Positions 37,475 through 46,269 of a stretch of 64,000 bases of DNA are shown here, in pieces. The stretch lies in assembly GCA_026418675.1 (NCBI GenBank), contig JAOAAX010000007.1, positions 44,323 to 108,322 on the forward strand, given 5' to 3'. The notes beneath the pieces were generated by a model that was not told where the DNA came from, made no database searches, and worked only from the letters and a program-made list of their open reading frames with translations. Numbering within the stretch: the first letter of the stretch is position 1; every line of letters starts with the position of its first letter. Position numbers and translations under genes: made by a program. Origin of the DNA: Chthoniobacterales bacterium (GTDB lineage Bacteria; Verrucomicrobiota; Verrucomicrobiia; Chthoniobacterales; DYNR01).

Positions 37475-37655
37475 AATCTCACCCTTTTCAAGCTCAAGAA
37501 TAAAGATTATTTATCATTTCGATCCTTTGATTAGAGTCTGTTTTGTTTCTAGTTAATTTTACAAAGGTGAGTGGTGCGGCATTTTTTGCATCTTAACTGC
37601 TTTAAAAAAAGCCCAGAAGGATGTCGCTGGATAAAGGAAAATTTTTTTTATGAAA

Positions 37656-38057
37656 TTACACTTTGTAAATTGTGCTTGCACGGATACCCTCTTTGCGTAA
37701 TCCAGGAACCATTTCTAAGGCTCTCCGAGTTAATGTCTCTGTTTCGTTTGTTACAGATAAAATTTCAGAAATTTTTGCGCCATCGGGTTTTGTCGCTAGG
37801 AAACTGCGTATTTTTTCTGCTAATGCTTCAAGTTGCTCTTTCGTTAAGCGCCGTCGCTGTTTGCCTCTACCTTGCTTAGGTGTGTAGGCTTTTCCAACCA
37901 GCTCCTTATATTGTTTCTTGAGAGATTCCAGTTCCTGATGCAATTTTTCAATCTCTTGTTCCAACTCAGCAATTGCTTGATTGCGGAGTTCTTGTTTTTT
38001 CTGGTTGTATTCATTATCCAATGCTTTCAATTGATCTAAAGCAGGATTCGCACTCAT
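37656..38057 (-). CDS. Small coiled-coil protein with basic C-terminal region
   Basis: About 133 residues from the preferred ATG (MSANPALDQLKALD); a GTG nine codons upstream is possible. Residues about 10-60 are a charged coiled coil (AIAELEQEIEKLHQELESLKKQYKELVG). A basic linker KQGRGKQRRRLTKEQL and a small helix-turn-helix or winged-helix-like segment (ISEILSVTNETETLTRRAL) follow. The plan of an oligomerising coiled coil plus a basic C-terminal domain resembles H-NS/MvaT-type nucleoid proteins in outline only; no motif such as the AT-hook-like QGR of H-NS is certain, although QGRGKQR is similar. It stands alone before an AT-rich gap. Confidence 0.65.
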   Translation of the reverse strand: MSANPALDQLKALDNEYNQKKQELRNQAIAELEQEIEKLHQELESLKKQYKELVGKAYTPKQGRGKQRRRLTKEQLEALAEKIRSFLATKPDGAKISEILSVTNETETLTRRALEMVPGLRKEGIRASTIYKV

Positions 38058-38785
38058 TTTTTTCTGTGAATTGTTTTTAATCACATTGATTTTACCACAA
38101 AATTAAATTAGTGCAACAAAAATTTTCTTTATTTTAAAGGAATTAAGAATCTTTTACTGTGTCCAATTTTACGCCAATTTTCTAAGTAAATTCATACTTT
38201 CTCTTTATTGTGATACATTGGAAAATTTCCACACGATAATTTGAATAACCGAAAAACGAAAAAGGAAATGCGTGTTTTTTTCTACAACAAAAATATGTTG
38301 CTTGTTCTAGTAAATATGAATTGATTGAACTTTGAACATCTTCTCAGAAGATTTACTTTCTCATGGAGCATTCCTCACAAAAAGTCCTTAAACAACTTTT
38401 TTGAAAAAAATTTTTTCCTAAAACGGCTTTTAGCCTTTCGTGAATGAAATAGAAATTCAATTAAGCTTCTGTTTAGAGACGTTTAGAAAAAACGAGCAGC
38501 ATATAAAATATCTTCGTTCCTAGAATTTCGATTGGCACTTTAGGCGTTTTAATTTGTTCTCCTAAGGGCAGAATTTGTATCTGATTTTTTCTATTTTTTT
38601 GAAACGTTACTTCCCAATATTATTAGCCGGCCCTAGGCAAAAATTAGCAAAATAATTCTGCGGTCCAATAATTGTATTTGTAATTATAAAAGACAGCTAT
38701 CCTCCAAATTCTTACTATTTCTTATTTATATTCAATATCTTAAAACAAATCTACGAATAAACAAAAGAGGTCCACTATTTATTCA
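38058..38785. other. AT-rich gap, no gene seen
   Basis: About 730 bases with no credible reading frame, rich in A and T tracts. It contains the inverted repeat ataatt-n8-aattat around 38668-38687. Strand composition changes sign close to this gap. No tRNA, CRISPR or insertion sequence was seen. It would serve as the promoter region of the coiled-coil gene and the downstream region of the glycosyltransferase. Confidence 0.6.
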
Positions 38786-39967
38786 TTACAATCCATAATT
38801 TCGGATGACTTCTTCGTATATCTTAAAAAGTTTCTTAAAAACTCCGTTCCACGAATAGTGTGCTCGAACAGTTTCTGCTGCCTTCTCTCCATTCAGAGCT
38901 AATTGCCCCGAATTAACCATATTCAAAATCGCCCTGGCCAGAGCATCAGGCGAGTTTTCCTCGGCCCACCCCTTCTGTCCTGAAAAAATGATTCTATCCA
39001 TATAACTGCCTTTGATTCCAACTACAGGAGTTCCGCATGCCTGACTTTCCAAGGCAACTAAACCAAAAGTTTCATTGATGCTTGGGTGAACAAAGAGGTC
39101 TGCTGCACGATAAATTTCTGCTAATTCATGAGCATCCGAACAATACGACTTCCATGAAACATTTTGCTTATTTTCTTGGAGCCGCTTAAGTGCTGAGCGC
39201 AACATACCATCTCCTACTGTTAGCAAATGAAATTTTCCCGGGCTTCGTTCTTCCAATGTCTCAAATGCCTTGATTAACGTTCGGACATTCTTCTCGGGAG
39301 CTAGTCGGCCGACATATAGCAAAACCGTTGCTTGGCTGGAGATTCCAAATTCTTTGCGGATTCGTTCAGAAGCTTTGCTTCTGTCGCCTGGATAGAAAAT
39401 GTTCGTATCTACTCCTAGGTCTATATTTGTCGCGTTTTCAACTCCCCATTCCTCCAATAAACTTGCCAGTGCAGGGCTGGGAACAATAGTTTTCTCAAAA
39501 TGATTATATAAATTCCGCACATACCGACGAGAAATCTCCTCCGTTATGTGCAGAGCAATTTGCCCGAAATACTTCGCAACAGAGCGCAAATAGGCCTCTG
39601 CAAAATGGGAATGGTAGAAACCCACAACAGGAATACCAAGAGAGCGTCCCGAGATTACGGCTTTCCATGCCATCTGGTAAGGATCGCCTGACTCAATAAT
39701 GGAGGGCCGTTCTAATTCAAAAATTTCCTCAACTCTCGTCAAATCCAGCAAAATCCGATAGCGGGAAGTTCTTGAGACCAGCGGAGATCGAATCGTGTAG
39801 ACCCTCGAATTTTTATCGCGTTTTACTTCGGTTCGCTCGCCAGGGATTATGAGGATATGCTCATCCCCAGGGCGGTTCTGTCGCATATAAATAACTTTCT
39901 GCTCCAAATAACGTTTAACTCCTCCGCTTACGGGGGAGTAAAACTGCGTAAGATCGCAAACTTTCAC
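38786..39967 (-). CDS. GT4-family glycosyltransferase
   Basis: 393 residues with the GT-B fold. The N-terminal half opens VCDLTQFYSPVSGGVKRYLEQ. The C-terminal half has VLLYVGRLAPEKNVRTLIKA, LFVHPSINETFGLVALESQACGTPVVG with the EX7E-type pair that binds the nucleotide-sugar diphosphate, and a C-terminal helix. The likely product is a glycolipid or polysaccharide linkage; acceptor unknown. The GTG start overlaps the nadE stop (GTGA). Confidence 0.88.
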   Translation of the reverse strand: MKVCDLTQFYSPVSGGVKRYLEQKVIYMRQNRPGDEHILIIPGERTEVKRDKNSRVYTIRSPLVSRTSRYRILLDLTRVEEIFELERPSIIESGDPYQMAWKAVISGRSLGIPVVGFYHSHFAEAYLRSVAKYFGQIALHITEEISRRYVRNLYNHFEKTIVPSPALASLLEEWGVENATNIDLGVDTNIFYPGDRSKASERIRKEFGISSQATVLLYVGRLAPEKNVRTLIKAFETLEERSPGKFHLLTVGDGMLRSALKRLQENKQNVSWKSYCSDAHELAEIYRAADLFVHPSINETFGLVALESQACGTPVVGIKGSYMDRIIFSGQKGWAEENSPDALARAILNMVNSGQLALNGEKAAETVRAHYSWNGVFKKLFKIYEEVIRNYGL

Positions 39968-41895
39968 AAACGCGGTTCGGCTGTTGGCGGCAAGTCGCTT
40001 GGCATACGCCAGTCGCCACGTTGAGAAAGGGAAACCGTCCCAACCTTGGGCCCGTCCGGAGAAGCATTTCTCTTAAATTGTGAATTTCGAAACCGCTCAA
40101 AAAATTTTCCAACCCACTCACTTAACTGTGTTGGTTCGTAGAAACTCTCAAAGGCAATTTCTGCTAGACGCAATACCTTGTCGGGGGCTGCACCTCGCCG
40201 TAACCAATGGTAGAGAATAAAGTCATGAACAACATATGGCCCAATTAGATCTTCTGTTCTCTGACTTATTTCTCCGTTTTTCTTCAATGGCAGCAATTCT
40301 GGGCTTATTGGCGTCTCACAAACGTCTCTAAGAATATTTGCCATTTCTCCTCCAAAGAGTTCCTCCGCACTCCACCGAACTAGATGACGAACAAGGGATT
40401 TCGGAACGCCAGCATTAACGTGATACATACTGATTTGATCTCCATTGTAGGTGCACCAGCCAAGCGCAATTTCTGACAAATCGCCTGTGCCAACCACGAT
40501 GCCTCCCTCCTTGTTTGCCAAACCCATCAATATTTGCATTCTTTCACGAGCCTGCGCATTTTCATAAACAACATCAAATTGATGATCAACGTATCCAATA
40601 TCTTGCAAATGCTGACTAATTGATGAGTGTATTGGAATTTCTCTAAATTCCACGCCTAGCAATTTTGCTAAATTTCGGGCATTGTTAAGTGTTCGCTCGG
40701 AAGTGCCGGGACCCGGCATTGTAACTGCAAGAACATGCTGATGTTTCAAACCTAACATCTCGCAGGAACGAACACTTACCAGCAGTGCAAGCGTCGAGTC
40801 CAGCCCACCAGAAACTCCAACCACAGGCCTTGCATTGCCTGTATGTGCTAACCTCCGTGCTAAGCCGAAACTTTGTATAGAGAAAACTTCCCTACAATGG
40901 GCGTTTAACTTTTCAGCTCTTTCGGGAACAAAAGGCTCTCGCGAATAAGCCCGTTGAAGTTTTCCCTTTATTTTCACGTTTTTAGGGAAAGGAATGCCAA
41001 CAATTCTCCACTCTTTTCTCCGTTCCGTTTGGGTAAAAGAGGGATGATTTCTCCGCTCGTGTTCAATAAAACCGATGTCAACATCCGCAATAATTGATTG
41101 TTCTTTCAGCGCGAACCTATCTGATTCAGCAAGAAGAGCTCCATTCTCAGCTATCATTGCATGCCCACCGAAAACAAGGTCTGCGCTCGATTCTCCCCAG
41201 CCGGCTGAAGTAAGGACATAAACACAAATCGCTCTTGCTGATTGCCCTTCAACTAATTTGCGGCGGTATTCTGCTTTACCCAATGTTTCCGGGCTTGCTG
41301 ATAAATTACAGATTAGGTTGGCGCCACCGGCTGCCATTCGGCTACTTGGAGGTTCAACAGCCCACAAATCCTCACAAATTTCGACGCCCAAAATTACTTC
41401 TGCACCGGCACCTTCGATGCTGAACAATAAATCTGATCCAAAAGGAATATCCTCACCCTTAATTTTGACATTTTCATCTTTAATTCCTAAGCCCGGAGCA
41501 AACCACCTCAATTCATAAAATTCACCTCGGGCCGGTAAGAAGGATTTTGGAACAATTCCCCAAACCTTCCCACGGAAGCATACGGCCGCACAGTTATAAA
41601 CCCTTCCGTTCCAAGTGACAGGCAGCCCTACAATTTTGACCATCGTCAAATCTCTTGTCGTTCTGACAAATTCCCAAAGAGACTCAACAGCAGTGTTTAA
41701 TAGCGATTGCTGAAGGAACAAATCGCCACAGCTATACCCAGTTAAACTCAGTTCCGGATACACTGCCAGTGCAACGCCCTTTTCGGCGAGTTCGATCGCA
41801 GAGAGAGCAATAATACGTGCATTCTCGTGCGGGCTCGCCAAAACCACCTCTGGAATTACTGCTGCAATCCGACAAAAACTATCCGCATCAGTCAT
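39964..41895 (-). CDS. nadE: Glutamine-dependent NAD+ synthetase
   Basis: Last step of NAD synthesis, amidating nicotinate adenine dinucleotide with ammonia from glutamine. The 643 residues carry an N-terminal nitrilase-type glutaminase domain (YPELSLTGYSCGDL with the catalytic Glu, PARGEFYELRWF with Lys nearby, and nucleophile Cys in LGVEICEDLW) and a C-terminal synthetase domain with the PP-loop GVSGGLDSTLALL. VVGTGDLSEIALGWCTYNGDQISMYHVNAGVPKS is fully conserved. Start ATG; it is translationally coupled to the glycosyltransferase downstream. Confidence 0.96.
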   Translation of the reverse strand: MTDADSFCRIAAVIPEVVLASPHENARIIALSAIELAEKGVALAVYPELSLTGYSCGDLFLQQSLLNTAVESLWEFVRTTRDLTMVKIVGLPVTWNGRVYNCAAVCFRGKVWGIVPKSFLPARGEFYELRWFAPGLGIKDENVKIKGEDIPFGSDLLFSIEGAGAEVILGVEICEDLWAVEPPSSRMAAGGANLICNLSASPETLGKAEYRRKLVEGQSARAICVYVLTSAGWGESSADLVFGGHAMIAENGALLAESDRFALKEQSIIADVDIGFIEHERRNHPSFTQTERRKEWRIVGIPFPKNVKIKGKLQRAYSREPFVPERAEKLNAHCREVFSIQSFGLARRLAHTGNARPVVGVSGGLDSTLALLVSVRSCEMLGLKHQHVLAVTMPGPGTSERTLNNARNLAKLLGVEFREIPIHSSISQHLQDIGYVDHQFDVVYENAQARERMQILMGLANKEGGIVVGTGDLSEIALGWCTYNGDQISMYHVNAGVPKSLVRHLVRWSAEELFGGEMANILRDVCETPISPELLPLKKNGEISQRTEDLIGPYVVHDFILYHWLRRGAAPDKVLRLAEIAFESFYEPTQLSEWVGKFFERFRNSQFKRNASPDGPKVGTVSLSQRGDWRMPSDLPPTAEPRL

Positions 41896-42016
41896 CCCAT
41901 CCGATTGCAGCCGAATTTTCCCTTGTCATCAAGTGTTCCGCTAATCCGAGTTTTACTCCCTCGCTCATATACGAATATTTCTTTCTTTTATCAAATCTAC
42001 TCGACGTCATGAGCCG

Positions 42017-42832
42017 ATGAAACTTTTCCTGCACGTCTGTGCTTACGTTTTAATCCTTTACTCCACTCTTGTCCTTTATCTCACCCTTTTCCAGCGCAGG
42101 TTCATATACTACCCAGAGAAAAGTCCTAAAAACCTTCTCATACAAAGGGCTGGCACTCTTGGGTTAAAGCCGTGGTATTACTCTGGAAACCTAATTGGTT
42201 GGCATAAACCTGCAGAAAATCCTCCATCAGCTAGAGTCCTCATCTGTGGAGGTAATGCTGGTAGTGCAATCAATCGCTTCCACTTAACTACGATTCTTGA
42301 AAAGGCATCCGATCAAAAATTAGACACATATATCCTTGAATACCCTGGTTATGGTTCAAGACCAGGCCAGCCTAATGAAAAAACCCTGACTTCTGCCGCA
42401 CTCGAAGCAGCCATTTTAATCCGTGAAATATCGCCGCCTTTACCTTTAATTCTGGTCGGAGAGTCACTGGGAACAGGCGTCGTTTGCTCTGTAGCACAAA
42501 AACTTACCCCTCCTCCTTCAGGCCTTCTTCTCATAACACCTTTTGATAACTTAGTTTCCGCCGCAAAAATCCACTATCCTTTCTTGCCTGTTGGTTTTTT
42601 GCTGCAAGATAAGTATAAATCTGATGAAGCTATCAAAAATTTCAGAGGCAGGATCGCCATTCTACTAGCCTCTGAAGACACGATCACCCCTCCTCATCTC
42701 GGACGCAAATTGGCCTCGGCAACTCAGGCTCCCACCTTCGTCGTTGAAATACCTAATACCGGCCATAATGATATTCTCCAGAATACGCCACCAGAAATTA
42801 TGGATAAAATTATCGAATTTCTTTTCCAATAG
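42017..42832 (+). CDS. Membrane-anchored alpha/beta hydrolase
   Basis: 271 residues. One N-terminal membrane helix (LHVCAYVLILYSTLVLYLTL) precedes an alpha/beta-hydrolase domain of the BEM46/ABHD17 type. The oxyanion-side YPGYGSRPGQPNEKT and the nucleophile elbow VGESLGTGV are present. The acid lies in ASEDTITPPHLGRKL and the histidine in IPNTGHNDIL. Substrate unknown. It begins the plus-strand run that leads to the giant exported proteins. Confidence 0.82.
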   Translation: MKLFLHVCAYVLILYSTLVLYLTLFQRRFIYYPEKSPKNLLIQRAGTLGLKPWYYSGNLIGWHKPAENPPSARVLICGGNAGSAINRFHLTTILEKASDQKLDTYILEYPGYGSRPGQPNEKTLTSAALEAAILIREISPPLPLILVGESLGTGVVCSVAQKLTPPPSGLLLITPFDNLVSAAKIHYPFLPVGFLLQDKYKSDEAIKNFRGRIAILLASEDTITPPHLGRKLASATQAPTFVVEIPNTGHNDILQNTPPEIMDKIIEFLFQ

Positions 42833-42994
42833 GGGAAGCCTCACCCGAGAAGTTATTTTGCAACATTTTAATCCTCTTTATTCATTTATCCGCACAAATC
42901 TCTGCTATGGTTTTTTTCTTTCTCCGCTCCGTTTCCAACAATAGAATATCAACAATTATGTCGTTAATTAATTAATCTCCCGCAATGTTTAACT

Positions 42995-44038
42995 ATGGCC
43001 AAAAAAGTCGCAATAATAACATACCATCATGTCGTTAACTATGGTGCTGTTCTTCAGGCTTATGCCCTAAACAGGTTTTTACGGAAGGTAGGGGGTTTTT
43101 CTGTGGAAACCATAGATTACCGTCCACCAAAAGCTATCGAAGCTTACAACAAAGCTCTTTTTGAGAATAATCCGCTTGAAAAAAACAATCGTGCACGTGC
43201 AGAAAAAATCGAGTTCTTTGTTAGAAATTACATCCCTCTCACTGACAAATCTTTTTCCTCTCAGGATCAACTCTTAGAAATCGGTTCTTTCGTTTACGAC
43301 TCTTTTATTACTGGTAGTGATGAAGTTTGGAATATCCACGGCTTCCGCGGTTTCGATACCTCCTACTTCCTTGGGTTTGTCCAATTTGGTCATCGCTACT
43401 CTTATGCTGCATCTTTCGGATTTACGGAATCTACAGGTCAATACCGCGCTCAGATAAGTTCCCTCTTGGAAAAATTCGATGCCATAAGTGTTCGCGACAA
43501 CCATTCCCTCCATATTATCCAGGAGGAGCTTGGTTTGCGGTGCGTGAAAGTTCTTGATCCAACTCTCCTCCTAAAAAATTACGATGAAATTATCCAAATT
43601 CCTCCGGAGCGTGGTTTCATCTTTGTTTACTCAAACTGTTCACCAGAGGAAGCTGATTATATTCGCAGATTTGCGAAATACCTTAACAAGCCCATTATTG
43701 CTGCGGCTTACCCCTTAGAAGGGGCAGAGAATAGGCTCGAGCTTTCACCCGGTGAATGGCTCGGCCATTTCGCTGCCGCAGATTATGTTTTTAATGGCTT
43801 CTTTCACGGTGTAGCTATGTCTCTTTTCTTCCAAAAGCCTTTCACTGCTTTTGCCAAACCTGACAAAATAAAAAAGGTTGGAGATTTGCTTGCCGACGTT
43901 GGATTAGCCGACCGTATAGTCACCGATCCATCACCTAATTCCTCACTCCCATCTCCAGATGTAGATTTTAAAAACGCAATTCTTACTCTCGAGCGCCTCA
44001 ACGAAGAATCACGTGCTTTCCTGCTCGAAAACCTCTAA
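42995..44038 (+). CDS. Polysaccharide pyruvyl transferase family protein
   Basis: 347 residues of the PS_pyruv_trans fold. Features are the N-terminal TYHHVVNYGAVLQAYAL, ITGSDEVWNIHGFRGFD, SYAASFGF, and ISVRDNHSLHIIQEELGLRC, then LDPTLLL and the C-terminal FNGFFHGVAMSLFFQKPF. Family members add pyruvate ketals to surface polysaccharides. It overlaps the next gene by one base (TAATG), so both are probably made together and act on the same glycan. Confidence 0.85.
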   Translation: MAKKVAIITYHHVVNYGAVLQAYALNRFLRKVGGFSVETIDYRPPKAIEAYNKALFENNPLEKNNRARAEKIEFFVRNYIPLTDKSFSSQDQLLEIGSFVYDSFITGSDEVWNIHGFRGFDTSYFLGFVQFGHRYSYAASFGFTESTGQYRAQISSLLEKFDAISVRDNHSLHIIQEELGLRCVKVLDPTLLLKNYDEIIQIPPERGFIFVYSNCSPEEADYIRRFAKYLNKPIIAAAYPLEGAENRLELSPGEWLGHFAAADYVFNGFFHGVAMSLFFQKPFTAFAKPDKIKKVGDLLADVGLADRIVTDPSPNSSLPSPDVDFKNAILTLERLNEESRAFLLENL

Positions 44039-46206
44039 TGAAATTTCACCCCTCTCTTTTGGCGGAACCTGAAATACTGATTGTCCAGCCATCTGGACAT
44101 AAAACAGAGCTTTGGTCTCCCGCCAACCCCAGGCTTCCAGAAGATTGGGTCGCCTTTCTCGAGCAACAAGCAGATTCCATTCGCGGAGTTTATCGCTTTA
44201 CTGGCTCCTACGGAGCTCCTGAGGTTACTTGTGGAATCCGTTGGGTTGCTGAAGACTGGTCAAAAGAAAACTACGTTTTTTTTCCTGCGGCTGTTTATAA
44301 CGGAAACCGCTTTCGCTCTGTTCGTGTTCCCTATTCACCTCGCTATCCAGAAGAATATGTCAAAGGCACGGCTTCTCCACAGCTTATAACAGACATTCCA
44401 AGATTAGGAGAAGGTTCGCCGCGTATCCAGCTCAAATCAGGCGACCTTGCTTTCCCTGCTTTCGGTTGGTTTAGTGCCATCACGCAATCAGCTTGGTTTG
44501 CCTGGGCTCCAAACCCTGAGGCTGCTCACGATTGGCTCTGGGAAGTTGAGGAACTCGACAATCGAATTGCTTTCCGTGTCCAAGTCCCCGGTGTCCGTCA
44601 GTCCCCAGTTTATCGTTTGCCCATGATGCAACGTCCTACGCCCGACCGCGGATGGCGCCCCGTCGGCGGCGAAGGTAGAGAAATAGAAGTAAAAACAAAG
44701 TTTTGGACTTGTAAGTCTTTATCCGAATTTTTTGATGAAGTTTTCTCTCTGCGTGAAAATTTGCGACCCGGCGTTCCAGTGGAGCCGCAAGTTCCCTTCT
44801 CTCAGGCTTTTACTTTTATTGAAGAGCACTACAACCGTGATTCATGGAGGGAAAATCTTCGCCTCTACGCCACGGAGTGCAATCCCCAGGCCTATTTCCC
44901 TTTTTCCACAGGTTGGTGTGGGGGGATGATCGCTACTTATCCCCTCCTCGCGCTGGGCTCAGATACTACCCGTCAACGTGCTGGTATAACCTTAGAAACT
45001 TTTCTTAACCATGCTCCTGCTCCTAATGGATTCTTTTACGGTAAATGCACAGCAGAGGGGAAGTGGACCCCCGATTTCTCAAATGATAAATCCCCTTATA
45101 CCCGCAACTGGACCCTCATCCGCCGACAGGGTGATGCACTCCTCTATTTATTAAAAACGGCTTCTTTGCTCGAGCACCTTTATCCTAACCAGCCTCTTCC
45201 GCATCGGCTGCTTCCCATTCTTCGCCGCACAGCCGATTCCTTTGTGCGCCTTTGGCGGAATTATGGTCAATTCGGTCAGTTTATTGACCAGGACTCCGCT
45301 AAGATTTTTGTGGGTGGTTCCACCTCTGGTGCAATTGTCCCCGCGGCACTCGTTGCTGCTTGGAAACGTTTTCATGAGCCCTCCTACCTCAACGTTGCCG
45401 AAGAAGCAGCAACGCTTTTTGCACGCGAATTCCTCGCACGAGGATACACCAACGGCGGACCAGGCGATGCGCTCCAAAACCCCGACAGCGAATCTGCTGC
45501 CGCACTTCTTGAATCTTACGCCGCTCTTCATTCCGCAACCAACGACAGAGAGTGGCTCAATCTCGCCAAGCAAACTGCAGCTCTCCTGTCCACTTGGGTC
45601 ATGCCTTACAATTTCCTCTTTCCATCAAATTCCGAGTTTGGAAGGCTCAAAATTCAGACGCTTGGCTCCGTTTTTGCTAATACGCAGAACAAGCATGCAG
45701 CCCCGGGCATTTGCACCCATTCAGGTTCTGCTTTGCTTTACCTTTGGCAATGCACTGGCGACAGACGCCTGCTCAACCTTGCGCTCGACATTGCACGTTT
45801 CCTTCCCCAGTGCCTTTCACGCCCCGACCGTCCAATCCATGCACAAGACGGACGTCCCCTCCCATCGGGGTGGATCAACGAGCGGGTGAATACGAGTGAT
45901 TGGGATGAAAATCTTGGCGGAGTCTTCTATGGTTCCTGCTGGTGTGAGGTTTCTCTCCTCCTTACGGCACTGGAATTTCCTGGAATCCTCATCATCCCAG
46001 ATACCCGTGAAATTGTCCTCTTCGACCACGTTCTTGCCGAGTGGAAAAACAATACAGAATTACATATCCACAATCCAACAAATTACCCTGCACGAGTTCG
46101 AATTCTCTCGGACCCTTCTCTGCTTTTGAAAGAATTTTGGTTCCTCAACTCACCCAGCATCGAAATTCAGCCTCGAGAGTCGTTAAACTTTCCTGTTTTC
46201 TCTTAA
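44038..46206 (+). CDS. Probable six-hairpin glycosidase-like protein, function unknown
   Basis: 722 residues without signal peptide or membrane helix. Residues about 260-620 show alternating helices with a roughly 50-residue period (LRLYATECNPQAYFPF, RRQGDALLYLLKTASLLEHL, VAAWKRFHEPSYLNVAEEAATLFAREFL, ALLESYAALHSATNDREWLNLAKQ, GSALLYLWQCTGDRRLLNLALDIA). This is the pattern of (alpha/alpha)6 barrels found in glycoside hydrolases and polysaccharide lyases. N- and C-terminal parts are beta-rich. No specific family could be named. Context with a pyruvyl transferase suggests a carbohydrate substrate. Confidence 0.6.
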   Translation: MKFHPSLLAEPEILIVQPSGHKTELWSPANPRLPEDWVAFLEQQADSIRGVYRFTGSYGAPEVTCGIRWVAEDWSKENYVFFPAAVYNGNRFRSVRVPYSPRYPEEYVKGTASPQLITDIPRLGEGSPRIQLKSGDLAFPAFGWFSAITQSAWFAWAPNPEAAHDWLWEVEELDNRIAFRVQVPGVRQSPVYRLPMMQRPTPDRGWRPVGGEGREIEVKTKFWTCKSLSEFFDEVFSLRENLRPGVPVEPQVPFSQAFTFIEEHYNRDSWRENLRLYATECNPQAYFPFSTGWCGGMIATYPLLALGSDTTRQRAGITLETFLNHAPAPNGFFYGKCTAEGKWTPDFSNDKSPYTRNWTLIRRQGDALLYLLKTASLLEHLYPNQPLPHRLLPILRRTADSFVRLWRNYGQFGQFIDQDSAKIFVGGSTSGAIVPAALVAAWKRFHEPSYLNVAEEAATLFAREFLARGYTNGGPGDALQNPDSESAAALLESYAALHSATNDREWLNLAKQTAALLSTWVMPYNFLFPSNSEFGRLKIQTLGSVFANTQNKHAAPGICTHSGSALLYLWQCTGDRRLLNLALDIARFLPQCLSRPDRPIHAQDGRPLPSGWINERVNTSDWDENLGGVFYGSCWCEVSLLLTALEFPGILIIPDTREIVLFDHVLAEWKNNTELHIHNPTNYPARVRILSDPSLLLKEFWFLNSPSIEIQPRESLNFPVFS

Positions 46207-46269
46207 TTCTTCTTGATTCACCTGTTTTTTTGATGTAAAATTTTCGTAATTTTTTATCTCCATTAAATA

